From NCBI GenBank assembly GCA_900617975.1, contig UZAE01000090.1, positions 1-40,144 on the forward strand: a stretch of DNA of 40,144 bases, written 5' to 3'. This document shows, piece after piece, positions 11,901-21,675 of this stretch. Both the position numbers and the translations under genes were made by a program. The DNA comes from Rodentolepis nana. Lineage: Eukaryota; Platyhelminthes; Cestoda; Cyclophyllidea; Hymenolepididae. A model generated the notes under the pieces. That model saw only the letters and a list, made by a program, of their open reading frames with translations, did no database searches and was not told the DNA's origin. Each line of letters begins with the position of its first letter. The stretch's first letter is position 1.

Positions 11901-14190
11901 TACTTCGCTATGAACGTTATAAATAAAGAACAGTCATAATTGTCATTGAGTCACGCATCATTGAATTGTTACTAGTTATTGGTTTATGTTGGGGTACACA
12001 TGTGCATTGCAATCTTTTTCCTATTTCAGGATCCAGCAGTATACGGTGTAACAGGCAATGAAGATGGGGTTAAACGTCGTCAATCCGCCCAAACACGTCT
12101 CTTTTTGCGTCTACTTGTCAATTGCATCGTGCAATACGAGCTCATCCAAACAGTGGACAACATTCTCTTTGTCCCCTCTCGTAGTCGTGAGGAGGACGAT
12201 TTGATCTTACGTGAGACGCGTCGGTCTTCTGCTCAACTCAACTTGCCCCTCCTCAATGGAGCACCGACCCCTATAGCTGGCGCAGCAGTCCCTCTATCCC
12301 CTGTTTCAAATTCTAAGCAGGCTCATACGCCAGAGGAAAAGAGACTCATTGAGGCTGTGACAAAGGATCCTGTTGCTTCTCCACCTACTCCGTCAGTTGT
12401 TGAACCTATTCCACAAATGGACTTTGGAGGCAAGTATAGCTGGTTCTTGACTCATTCAGGGCTACTTTGTTGTTTAAATGAACCTTTCACTGTAATGTCA
12501 CTGATCTCAAACTTGAGCCAGGTCAGGATGCATGAATAATGATAAAGGAAGTGAACATCAAGGTCTGAGACGAAAGTCCCTAACATTAGCGCATCTTGTT
12601 GTTTCTGTTAGATAATGGATTCGTCTTGTTATCTAGGTAAATCCAGTTCCACTTGTCAAATGGAACTAGATTTAGTTAAAGTAAGTAGACTGGGTTAGTT
12701 TTAAATTTCTGTACATCGGTTTTAACTGAGCTATTTATGAGCCCAGAGGTGGTCTTCTGATTGGCAGGCATTTTGCAAAATGACCTGACTGGCTGATCCG
12801 CATCCTTTATTTGTGCACGAAAGCGGATATTGGTTTTCTTTCTAGTCACGTGTGTGATTTCTAATTTCTTCAGTAATGCTAGACGTTTAATGGCAATAGT
12901 CGATTCATTCTTCTATTTCTATAAAATTCAATAGCGATTAGGTTATACGCAATGATTATCATTTGATCGGTTTTAGCAGATCCGAGCACTTTCAAATGTG
13001 TGTTTCGTCCACTCTAACTGGAACCTCTTCTCCAATACCTTCCAATTATGCTTCAGAAATGAAATAAAAAGACAGTTTGCTTCATCTTTGCTAACGGAAT
13101 AAGTGGCCGTGTATTCATGTCGTTTTCGAATAGGGTTGCAGAAAAATTGTGATGCCGAAAATCCTCTACATCAAGATGGGAAAAGAGAAGGCTATCTCAG
13201 ATCCAATGAGTATTACTTTACTGTTGCAGTAGGAAGCTGTCTTAGACTAAGTCAATAACTTTGGCTGAAACTGGTCTGAACGGAATTATGAGTTGATTTG
13301 GGTCACAGCGTCTATTCTTTTCCAAATCAACTTTTAAAACGTGCTCTATCAGCACGTAACTGGTCTCCTAGTGTGTCTGATCTCTAATTACAGAAGGTGT
13401 TTTAATTTAGCAAAAAGGTTTTCGATAGTGCTTTTTAGTAAACGGAAGTCATGCACAATTTTTTAACTTACCCTAAATTTACATGTTATTACTTATGTAT
13501 GTACTATTTCTAAACCCCCTAGCTGATCAAGTAAAATTTTGTTTGCATTATCTTAAAGAACCAGAGGAGCTGGTAAATGGTTCGTTGCCACTGCACAAAA
13601 AGGCTACAATTCCATACGTTTCCTACGAGAATCGTCTTACACTTGTCCAGTGTCTCATGGAATCACACCGATTCGCCAAGCTCTTCAATTCAAATATTGA
13701 ACAACGCAACATTCTCTGGGAGGCCGGTTTCAAGGCAAAGGCCAAGCCGAACTTACTTAAGCAGGAAACCCATAGTCTTTCCACAGCACTTCGAATCCTC
13801 TTTATACTCAGCGAAGAGGATCGTGATCATCAGAAAGAGGCAAGTTTGAGATTCGAACACGTACTGGTCGCGGCTCATTTCAGTAGACTAATTTGGAACA
13901 TTTTTTTACTACAGATAACAGAGATGCTGCAGACTATAATAATGGAGGCAATTGTCTATTATCGTAGTCTGCCAGTGGATGGCCATAGACAAGCATGGGA
14001 TAGCTGTATACTCCTCACCTTAACGCGACTAGTACATCTCGCCCCGGATACCAGGTTCGCTGCCATAGCGACGCCCCTCTACACAACTGTCTGTGATCTG
14101 GTCGGCCTGCCTAATCTGTCCCCTGAAATTTCTGTCCTCCTGCGCGCATTCCTTCTACGGGCGAATAGTAGGTTAGCTGCAGCCCAGTAG
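839..14190 (+). CDS. ARFGEF: BIG1/BIG2-type brefeldin A-inhibited Arf-GEF, C-terminal part (5' partial)
   Basis: This is the downstream half of a large Arf guanine-nucleotide exchange factor that acts at the trans-Golgi and endosomes. The catalytic Sec7 domain must lie upstream. Proposed exons are 839-1101, 3621-3883, 6547-6802, 7700-7977, 9019-9407, 11094-11290, 12030-12429, 13523-13839 and 13915-14190. Together they give one open frame of 878 codons plus stop. I recognise the post-Sec7 HDS regions from stretches such as [105 protein letters not shown] and [16 protein letters not shown]. All except two junctions are canonical GT-AG. The junctions after 12429 and 13839 fit GC-AG introns with donor GCAAGT. 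Low-complexity linkers (an acidic one ending in KDDEDD in exon 4, a Pro/Ser-rich one in exon 7) have no counterpart in the vertebrate protein as I remember it. Introns reach 2.7 kb; the first two contain or are flanked by antisense retroposons. The exact acceptor of exon 8 is uncertain (13522 or 13558, same phase). Confidence 0.93.
4290..4595 (-). mobile_element. Ribozyme-headed short retroposon, copy 2 (old, degraded)
   Basis: A minus-strand copy inside the Arf-GEF intron 3884-6546. It shares the tail (on plus, ATCAAATTGCAGGCTTTATGA), the middle and the 5' head with copy 1, but with many substitutions. Compared with the other copies, P4 of the ribozyme has lost bases (the region reads GCAGTATGAGTTGCCC on plus). 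I find no clear target-site duplication, which fits an older insertion. Confidence 0.8.
4530..4595 (-). ncRNA. Degenerate HDV-like ribozyme remnant, copy 2
   Basis: P2 strands ATAGACTT and AAGTCTAT, L3 TCCACGT, the P1 3' strand GCACCCT and GGGCAAC are kept. The 5' start is altered (GGGTAGTGTG instead of GGGGTGTGCG) and the P4 hairpin is damaged by a deletion. It is probably inactive. Confidence 0.5.
5875..5905. repeat. (TA)n microsatellite
   Basis: About 31 nt of uninterrupted TA repeat inside the Arf-GEF intron 3884-6546. Confidence 0.95.
7005..7014 (+). repeat. G10 homopolymer tract
   Basis: Ten consecutive G in an Arf-GEF intron, in GTGAGG-type purine-rich context. It is one of five G/C homopolymers of 10 or more in this AT-rich window. 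Confidence 0.9.
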
Positions 14191-14474
14191 CTAAGATCAC
14201 AGAATGATTCCATTCCTAATCTCCCTTCTCCTCCATTTTTGACCCTCGACCTCGCTCTATCTGTCCTTTTCCTATGGCTGTGTTTGCATTCCTTTCTCCT
14301 CTGAGATTTGTAGCCTTACGTCTTATCCCTCTCCTTATATATGCCTTACTGTCAGTGGCATGGATTCATTGATTTATGATCAAAGTTCGCCTCATTCTTA
14401 CCTTTTTTCTCACCCTGTTTACCTGTGTGGTTTCTTTCTCTTCTTCTCAATAACTTAGCTGTGAACATTACCAA

Positions 14475-14480
14475 AATAAA
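14475..14480 (+). terminator. Polyadenylation signal of the Arf-GEF gene
   Basis: A canonical AATAAA lies 285 nt after the stop codon at 14188-14190, at the end of a pyrimidine-rich 3' untranslated stretch. It is the first such hexamer downstream of the stop on the plus strand that I can find. Confidence 0.6.
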
Positions 14481-14687
14481 CTGTCGATATGAATCCTGAG
14501 TTTATTGCCATTTTTTCTTATTGAATAGGGGCTGAAAATGGTGTATGTCAAAGTAAAAAATGGGTGAATATTTGAGGTCTTATATGAATAACTTCATAAT
14601 TTCTTCAGCTCAGAGGTGATTAATTTAAAAAGGCGGAAATCTAAAAATCTAGGTAATATTTCCTATTAGTTGTTATTGAGATAATTT

Positions 14688-14890
14688 GGTGAGCCAAAAG
14701 CTAAATTGGCTGAACCACGGAGTTCCATGAGCGCTCGAACGGACGGCCGTCAAGTGCGGTGTGTTGATCGCGTTAGAGAGCATGTGCGTCGTTAGTGCAG
14801 TCATCAAATAGTCAATGTAGTACAACCACAATAAAGGCTATTCACACCATTCTCGCTGTTTCCTCAATATTGTTGAGCTTGTTTAGCTAA
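14688..14890 (+). other. GC-rich, LTR-like or repeat-derived patch
   Basis: A compositionally distinct island containing an inverted repeat AGCCAA/TTGGCT (around 14695-14715), a CpG-rich stretch (GCTCGAACGGACGGCCGTC) and then AATAAAGGCTATTCACACC. A GC-rich segment followed by a polyadenylation hexamer resembles the R region of a solo LTR or miniature terminal-repeat element. No matching second LTR, terminal TG/CA pair or target duplication is visible, so this is tentative. Confidence 0.25.
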
Positions 14891-17663
14891 TTTTGGGGAC
14901 CATTTTATAGTTGGAGATTTAGCAAACTTTCACTGCAGCACTATTTACACAATTGTCAGATTATTACACTGGACTTTACCATAATCTCTCAATAGGTCCT
15001 TAGCCTTTACCTGACACCACCAAAGCCCACTACAGCGGCTTTCATCTATTTGAGACGCGTGGGTGCTTTTGGGTGCATTTTCCAAAAAAATAGCTAGGGC
15101 GTTAAAAGTTAAAGCTTTATTGAGAACAGACAGAATTGCTGGGGAAAAGTGGATTGCAAGGGACAATTAGCATATTTACTTAGCTGTGTATGCAGGGTGA
15201 ATTTCTGGGACAATGACGAATCGGGGCGTGTAATTTGAGATAGGAAAACAAGGGCACTCCTAATCCTTTGTGAAAAATTCAATAAAGAGTGTGAGTCGGA
15301 CCTTCATATGGGCGATATTTTCAGTGTACTACAGAAAGCCTGCCCATTTCGATTGTCCGAGTTGGAGAGGAGTGAAATTGTTTGTTGGCGCCTTAATTGG
15401 GTATGAATGGGAATATTTTTTCATGGGAAAAGCTTTTACCTCGGAGATGTGAGAAATCAACATCAATGACTTGTCAAGTATTCAGTTTGTGTTTGTATTG
15501 TGAGGCCTGTAAATCTCATTGTTCGTATTGATGACTATTAATCAATTATAATGTTAAATCCATTCTCTACCGCATGTGATCAATCTGAATGATGAAATCA
15601 TATCTAGCTTATATTCATATCATTCAAGTATTTATTTTTGTATTTAATAGGCTAAACTTCCCTAGAGTCAACTTGGAATGAACTTTGGCATGAGTCCACG
15701 AAGTTAACTCAATGTAGTGCAAACAGGACATCTCATAATCATATCGTAATTTAAGAAACTCATTAAGAGTTAATTAAAAAATCTTTATTGCAAATATAAG
15801 GGCTATAATGGTAAAATAACTATAAACCATTAAAACAACAAAGCGTTGAGGGAAACTAACAGAATTCCTCGACATAAGTCAATAAGTCATATTTGTGAGA
15901 TATAGCTCTCAGTTTTGTCAACATAAAATAGTAAGATTATCCTTGATCTAATGATAATGCCATGATTAAATAAAAAATATTAGAATAACTGAGAAACTAA
16001 CGGGAATAATAAGATTACTGTCTAAGAAATTCCATCTTCTGCTATTACAACCACTCCCAACAAGCTATACATTCTATGACATGCTCAAAATAGGCCCAAT
16101 TTTAGCAGATAATAACTCTACTATTCATTCAACATGTTATAGATGTGATGGTGACACACCAGTCACTAGTCACAGGCTAATTGTGCTTAAGAATGAATTC
16201 TGTTACTTAACTTGGTCTTTTCATGGCTGAGATAGATGGAAGTAGACTCAGCACTGTCTTATCTCACTGGAGGTGGCACCGATGCGAATATGACTTTTCC
16301 AAACTCTTGTATATAAAAAAATGAACTAGCACTCACGACAGTTTAAAGTAAGTACAGAATAGACTGTTGTCAATGGCCAATAAAGACGGTATATATCAAT
16401 TGGTCAAAAACCAACTCTCAGAGTCAAATATATAGCATAACGGTGAAAAGTGGAGTAAGGTACCTTGATGAAGCATGCGACAGAGATCTATCCGCTTTTC
16501 ATGAGACATTTAATGAATCAAATTTTGGCGAACCTGTTTTCGCACATATAAAGATTAGTCATTGCTTCAATGAAAAAATATGAAATATTGTTAAGAAAGT
16601 AATTATTTTGGATATCGTATTAGGCAAGCTGTACCTTCATACTTGTAATACAAATGTGTTCTCATAAACGTCCCCCTTTTACAAATGAGTGTGAGTGTGC
16701 AAGGAGAGCGTCAATATACTCTTAAGTGTAAAAAGCGATTAAACGTGAAATATTTATGAACCAAATTTAGAAGAGTACCTTAGTTTTTACAAGAACTTTC
16801 TCTAAACGGATTCAAGAGAGAGAGAGAAATTGGAAAACAATTCTAGTGATTAGAATAGCTAATGGTCTTGGAGAGTAAGCAATTTAAACCCTGACACAAT
16901 GCACTTGATAATGGAAAGCAGGTATATTTAAAATCATTGTACTTACTAGCCATAAGCAAAAATAAGGAGGAACTTATACATTCTTTCAGCTCATATGGTA
17001 ATCTAATGCAATGTATTGCTAAAAATTCAAAATCGCTTGCAACAAATGATCTGAGCTTTCCGATGTGACACTATCGATTTCTAATAAAGTAACATTATTA
17101 TCACTTTCTGCTATGAAAGAATGCAAGTATAATAAGTGGGTGTTTTGAATTTTAGCATTGAAATCAAGCTACTTTTCGGCAAAAATTCTGAATAAAATTG
17201 TTATTTTCAGAGTTTGATCTGCGTTAATGATTTTGAACCATGTGATAATTTATGATTTACTTTAATCCAAAACGGCAAAAATATTTTCATTTCACAGTAT
17301 CTATGATCATACTTAGTAGATTAAATAACCCATTAACAAGTGACATTATAATGTTTGAAATAAGACTTGGTTTTATCCAAGGCGAAATAAAAAATAGGGA
17401 AACTTCAGTTGCGGATATGTGAAAGCAATTCGTTTTTTAATAAATTCGACGCGAAAATTATAGGTTTTAAAAATATTTAGGATGGTCATTTGTAACAATA
17501 ATATATTAAACATTCAAACACGAAGAATAGTCGAAGATAAGCCTCCCAAGCTTTACTAAGATCTAATAAGCTAAGTTAATGTTCCAACATATATTAATGA
17601 ATAAATTATGCAAAGCCAAAAGTTGTGTTTGACAATCAAGAAATTATAAAAATCGAGATAATA

Positions 17664-18161
17664 ATGAGAAGAATTTTGCGCGATTTATCTGTAGCACGTT
17701 TACTTCATTACAATATAATGGCTCAATACGAGATGCCCGTGATAATAAAAGCTTTGGGAAACGATTCGGTCAGATTGGCGCTTAAACGACATCTTTTAAG
17801 ATTGATTGACAACAATCAAGTCGTGTTCGATGTTAAAAATCTTGGTCTCAGACGTTTGCCTCAAGCCTACCGAGTGGCTGGTGAAAAGCAATATGAAGGT
17901 CACTATTTTCTTATCAACTTTGATGGACCGCCCGATGGTCTCAGACTGGCTAAAGTAATACATTTCTTTTCACTACTTCATATGTTTTAGTTGTTGGCAT
18001 ACAAAGACAGTGAAATAATCAAGTGCCACTACTGCCGTATCGATGACGGCTGGCGCCCACCATGCAAAGCTCCCAACGCTCCTGCCTGTGAATTTGGTGA
18101 AATCCGGAATCCAAACTACGAGAAGACAAACAAGACAAAACATGGCTTCCGTGCATTTTAA
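17664..18161 (+). CDS. Small uncharacterised protein with a Cys cluster (153 aa)
   Basis: Two exons, 17664-17954 and 17991-18161, joined in phase 0 across a 36-nt intron (GTAATA...TTTTAG). The start is the first in-frame ATG. The N-terminus is basic and amphipathic (MRRILRDLSVARLLHYNIMA), which could be a mitochondrial presequence, but this is a guess. The body contains MPVIIKALGNDSVRLALKRH and YEGHYFLINFDGPPDGLRL. The C-terminus has four cysteines in the pattern C-x2-C-x9-C-x7-C (CHYCRIDDGWRPPCK...C), suggesting a small metal-binding knuckle or disulfide unit, and ends KTKHGFRAF. I do not recognise the family. Sustained coding over two exons joined by a valid mini-intron supports a real gene. 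Retroposon copy 3 starts 115 bp after the stop, in the opposite orientation. Confidence 0.75.
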
Positions 18162-18261
18162 TGATTGTGATATTTTTTGTATATTAGATTTTACTATCGA
18201 GAATTTTCCATTTAATATATGACTAAGTACGCAACAAGCCCATAGCCTAACTCAATTCAAT

Positions 18262-18275
18262 TCCCTTCAGTAATT
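18262..18275. repeat. Target-site duplication, left copy, of retroposon copy 3
   Basis: TCCCTTCAGTAATT, matching TCCATTCAGTAATT at 18715-18728 with one mismatch in 14. Confidence 0.75.
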
Positions 18276-18566
18276 ATTATTATATCAAATGGCAGGCGTC
18301 TTGATGGTTATCATTAGCTCTTTAGTTGACTTTAGGCTTCACAGAGAGGAAGGAACCTTTAGTTGACTTTAGGCTTCACAGAGAGGAAGGTACATCAAAT
18401 TGATAAGTCGAGATAGGATGGGGAACAGAAGAGTGTTTCGAAGATTTAAGAGACAGACACAAAGGTAGAAAAAAGGTGAGGTAAGTACTATGGAAGTAGT
18501 CGAATATGACATATAGTGAGGCGGTGGTAGTTTTAAGTGAGAAGTCAACTGCCAGTTAATAGACTT

Positions 18567-18694
18567 TTGCCGTATGAGTATACGTTGCCCAGGGTGCACC
18601 ACGTTTGTTTGCCGTATGAGTATACGTTGCCCAGGGTGCACCACGTGATAGACTTTTGCCGTATGAGTATACGTTGCCCAGGGTGCACCACGTG
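18567..18694 (-). repeat. Triplicated ribozyme core inside retroposon copy 3
   Basis: The block reading TTTGCCGTATGAGTATACGT on plus, continuing to the CACGT of L3/P3, occurs three times (about 18567-18604, 18608-18646 and 18653-18692). The first and third units are joined to ATAGACTT; the middle one has TTG in its place. No other copy in the window has this, so it arose in this insertion or its immediate source. Confidence 0.85.
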
Positions 18695-18714
18695 GTAAGT
18701 CTATCGCACACCCC
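18648..18714 (-). ncRNA. HDV-like ribozyme, copy 3 (P1 and P2 perfect, L3 shortened)
   Basis: On the minus strand from 18714: P1 GGGGTGT with GCACCCT pairs fully, with G-U wobbles at the ends. P2 ATAGACTT with AAGTCTAT is perfect. GGGCAAC, P4 CGTAT-ACTC-ATACG and GGCAAA with the candidate catalytic C are present. However three bases (TCC) are missing from L3, removing the cytidines expected to form P1.1. This copy therefore probably does not cleave efficiently. Confidence 0.65.
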
Positions 18715-18728
18715 TCCATTCAGTAATT

Positions 18729-19001
18729 GATTAAGGTAAAACGGAACTCCTCCGTGGTAACTTGCCTGCATTTACAGCAATCCAAATCATCTGCGAAATG
18801 TACTTAAGTGTGAAATTCAGATCCAGTTTCGTCTAGACATTTTCATTAGCTACCCAATCCTAGCCTTTTGCTAATCTGAGGGCTATAACTAACGAATCGT
18901 TCAAAAAGTTGTAAGAGACCGGTTTGCACTGACAATTGCATAATTCAATTTCCTCGAAACGTAGCAATATACAGATTTTACAAAACTGTCAGATAAACTG
19001 T
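18729..19001. other. Short intergenic gap before the convergent RRM gene
   Basis: Nothing recognisable apart from the 3' flank of the minus-strand RRM gene. Confidence 0.5.
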
Positions 19002-19006
19002 TTATT
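19001..19006 (-). terminator. Polyadenylation signal overlapping the stop codon of the RRM gene
   Basis: On the minus strand the end of the frame reads TGG AAA TAA ACAG, so AATAAA includes the stop codon. If used, the 3' untranslated region would be only some tens of bases. A more distal signal cannot be excluded. Confidence 0.4.
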
Positions 19007-21299
19007 TCCATGAGGGTTTGGCCTTCACTTGTTTGACTGCCTTTTTCCTCGCAAGTTGATAGGGTTGGAGCTTGGCCTTCTTCGTCTTTTCAGGCAACTT
19101 TAGGATATCGAAATCTGCATCCACTTCCTCAGCGGCGGGTTTCTTTCCCTTTTTCACTACTGACTTTTTGTCATTTTTCTTGACATCTTTTGCACCTTCA
19201 TCTCTATTTTCTAAACGACGTCTCTTAGCCGGTTGGGTAACTTCATTTGAGACTTCCTCTTTGTCCCCCAAAGCTTTGCGTTTACGATTAACATCTTCAG
19301 CCTCCTTTACAAATAAGGATTGCTCCATTTCCTCTTGATCAGTAGGCTCTGGGGTGGACTAAGAAGAGAATGCAAGTACGTCAATTTCAAAGATCGAATA
19401 ACGTAATCACATTTATAATGAAAACTTACCTTAATTACACCATCGTTTGGAATGGTTTCATCTATCTTTTTAGCACATGTCTTGGACTTAGGCTGGGGTA
19501 AAAAACAGGTTAGATTTGTTATAGACTTGAGAAATGACGAGTGGTAATGGAACTTACCTTGATCTCAAAGTTTACAAAGATTGGTATTCCTCTGTACAGT
19601 GTACCATGGCGACTGAGGAAAGCTTTCAAGGCCTCAGCTCGATTACGATATCTTAGAATACAGAATCTAGAAAAGATGCGAAAATATATCATGGCTGCTC
19701 AAACATGATATTTATTTTCAATACGAAAATACAAAAAATTAACTAAGAAAATATTTAGATTACGATTATTTCCGAACTAGAAATCTTTCCAGACATTAGT
19801 GGACCCAGTGGGGTGACCAATTGCGCTTTCATATGTGGCTACTAAGGGCAAATTGCAACTGCAATTTACTACTAGGGGTTCAAACATGCTAATTATCCGT
19901 AAAGTGAGAGAATTGAAAAAAAATTGCTTCACTAGATTCAAGGCGGACTGGTAGCATCGTAAGCATGATAGCAGAAGACCAGATAATCATAAAAAGGTTT
20001 CTAAACACATTTGGGTAGATTAGCTTTATATGAATCAAATGTACATATAAGTCTGGCACATAAAGTAACTTGCGAAAAGACTGAATATTACAAAACCCTA
20101 TTAAATGGCGCTTTGCAATACTGACATAAGAGTAAAAGGAATTCTAACAAATATTAGACAGTAAAGAAGCGACGCAGTCGTCCAATAAGCCGCGACTAAT
20201 TATCAATGCTCATCGATGCACAACAGTAATTGGATGGCCGACTACACTAAGCCACTAAGGTCAATAAAAGGCTTAGAAATCAAAATGGATAAACAAAAAA
20301 TTTGTGACCACTAACATACAAGACAAAGATGCCACTCACCCTTTACAATTGCCATCTGGCATATTCATAAAATTAATCTTATCGGCAGTTCGGAAGATTT
20401 GAGCAAGATCTGAACGGTCAGCAAAGCGCGGTAGATTAGAAATAAAGAGGCTAGACAAATCAAAATCCTCAAGTGTACGTTGTTCCAAAGATTTCCAATT
20501 GTTAACGTCCGATGGACTATTACTACAGACAGCTGCATTGATTGGCCTATCGTCGAAAATTTTCCCATTCAGATCGTTCGCAATGGTTTTCGCCTCAAGA
20601 GCAGTCTTAAATTCAACAAATGCATATCTGGAAATAGACAAGAAATAAGTCATTCAATCGAAGTAATAAATACTTAATTTTAAAAATCCACTTGCCTGCA
20701 GTTTTTCTTGGAAGGAATACGGACAGCAATAGAAGTGGGGCATAAAGTTTGAAGCAATAGAGGGGAACATTTTTTTGATACTGGCTTTATTCGCACTGTT
20801 TGGGAATTCTTTTCACCTATAAATAATAGAAAAGTGTAAGAATGTCTTTTCAAGCGTTGAAAGTAATTGTAACTAAAGCGAAACAAAATTACTTATTCGT
20901 CTTTTAATTTCGGCCAATAATTGTTCACCCTCCAGGGTTTTGTCGTGAGCATTCTCTGGAAAAACGATCGAACTAGGTAGTCTAGGTTCCTAAAAGGTAA
21001 AAATTGTTAGATTGAGAAAAATCTAAATTAAAATGAATTCGCAGAAATCAGTACTAGATTTGCTTTCGATGGTTTCGTAGAACCAAGGGCTTTCTTGGCT
21101 TCACGAGCAGCTTTTCTTTTCTGATTGCGTATTGAAGCTTTAGAAGGTTTCTAAAATTTGTAAGTGAATTAAAGTAAATAAAAATGTTCGATACAGTAAT
21201 ACTGATATTTAATAAAGCCATGTTAAATCATACCTTCCCTGGTTCTGTTTTAGAAACTTCTTGCACATCCATAAGTCTCATTTCGATATCAGCCGACAT
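19002..21299 (-). CDS. Nucleolar-type RNA-binding protein with two RRMs and a lysine-rich tail (398 aa)
   Basis: Eight exons on the minus strand: 21299-21234, 21150-21055, 20989-20893, 20816-20696, 20627-20340, 19666-19558, 19492-19430 and 19358-19002. They total 1197 nt in one frame. The N-terminus is MSADIEMRLMDVQEVSKTEP, followed by a basic stretch (KASIRNQKRKAAREAKK). RRM1 spans about residues 92-165, with the RNP1-like CRYAFVEF at 126-133. RRM2 spans about 185-260, with RNP2 LFISNL (187-192) and RNP1 KGFCILRY (222-229). The tail has nuclear-localisation-like clusters (NRKRK, PAKRRRLENR) and repeated KK/KGKK motifs. The layout (tandem RRMs, basic C-terminus) resembles RBM34/nucleolin-like factors of ribosome biogenesis, acting in the nucleolus; orthology is inferred from architecture only. 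The junction after 20696 needs a GC donor (GCAAGT) to keep RRM1 in frame. The stop codon TAA lies within AATAAA. Confidence 0.88.
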
Positions 21300-21675
21300 A
21301 GTCTAAAGCAAATTGAGATTTCAGTCAATTAACAAAAGAACTGTTTTATAAACATTTAGTCAAAAAGTGATGGTGAAAAAAGTTATAAAAAGATGGAATG
21401 ACAAATAAGCTGGAATTTGCAAAAATAGGGAACCAAATGCACACACGTGAGTGTCACAAAAACTGGTCTAAACAAATTGCGAGCTCGAGAAGTATGTTCA
21501 TTAAAACAATGAATTTAAAATATTAATTATTCCAGTTTTTGATATTTAAAATGCCTTAATTTTTTATATTTTTTCTAATTGTCAAATTTTATTCATTTTA
21601 CTAGATAACTCTCATTTATTGCTTTTAGCTTTCTGCGGTCATTTTAAACCCAGCGGTTTGTACTATTTTGCAATA
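21300..21675. promoter_or_regulatory. Bidirectional promoter interval
   Basis: The start codons of the RRM gene (minus, 21299) and the MICOS gene (plus, 21676) are 376 bp apart and diverge. Both 5' regions and promoters must lie here unless there are distant 5' exons. I see AT-rich DNA without an obvious TATA box or repeat. Confidence 0.5.

Larger units (their letters stand above)
14190..17663. other. Intergenic region between the Arf-GEF and the small unknown gene
   Basis: After the Arf-GEF 3' untranslated region (to about 14500) I see no gene. An unusually GC-rich patch at about 14690-14890 may be a retroelement remnant (listed separately). From about 15170 to 17660 the DNA is AT-rich with no conserved reading frame, repeat array or RNA gene that I can recognise. 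Confidence 0.6.
18276..18714 (-). mobile_element. Ribozyme-headed short retroposon, copy 3 (internally rearranged)
   Basis: A minus-strand copy of 439 bp, longer than the others because of two internal duplications. Near the tail, the segment TTTAGTTGACTTTAGGCTTC with its flank is present twice (about 18322-18348 and 18358-18384). At the head, a 39-nt piece of the ribozyme is present three times. A 14-bp target duplication with one mismatch flanks it (18262-18275, 18715-18728), so the insertion boundaries are clear. Confidence 0.85.

Noticed and set aside
12430..12539. In-frame continuation of Arf-GEF exon 7 ([14 protein letters not shown]...) that resembles a conserved segment of the family
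   Set aside because: The true counterpart of that segment ([23 protein letters not shown]) is in exon 8, and the continuation has no usable donor in the phase exon 8 needs. I judge the likeness to be chance and place the donor at 12430.
13840..13914. A 25-residue insert in the Arf-GEF if the frame is read through
   Set aside because: The insert has no counterpart in the family, and the stretch is bounded by GCAAGT and CTACAG. I treat it as an intron.
18369..18771. Overlapping minus-strand open frames with repeated peptides (RGAPWATYTHTAK)
   Set aside because: They are translations of the triplicated ribozyme core of retroposon copy 3. The frame is not kept in other copies.
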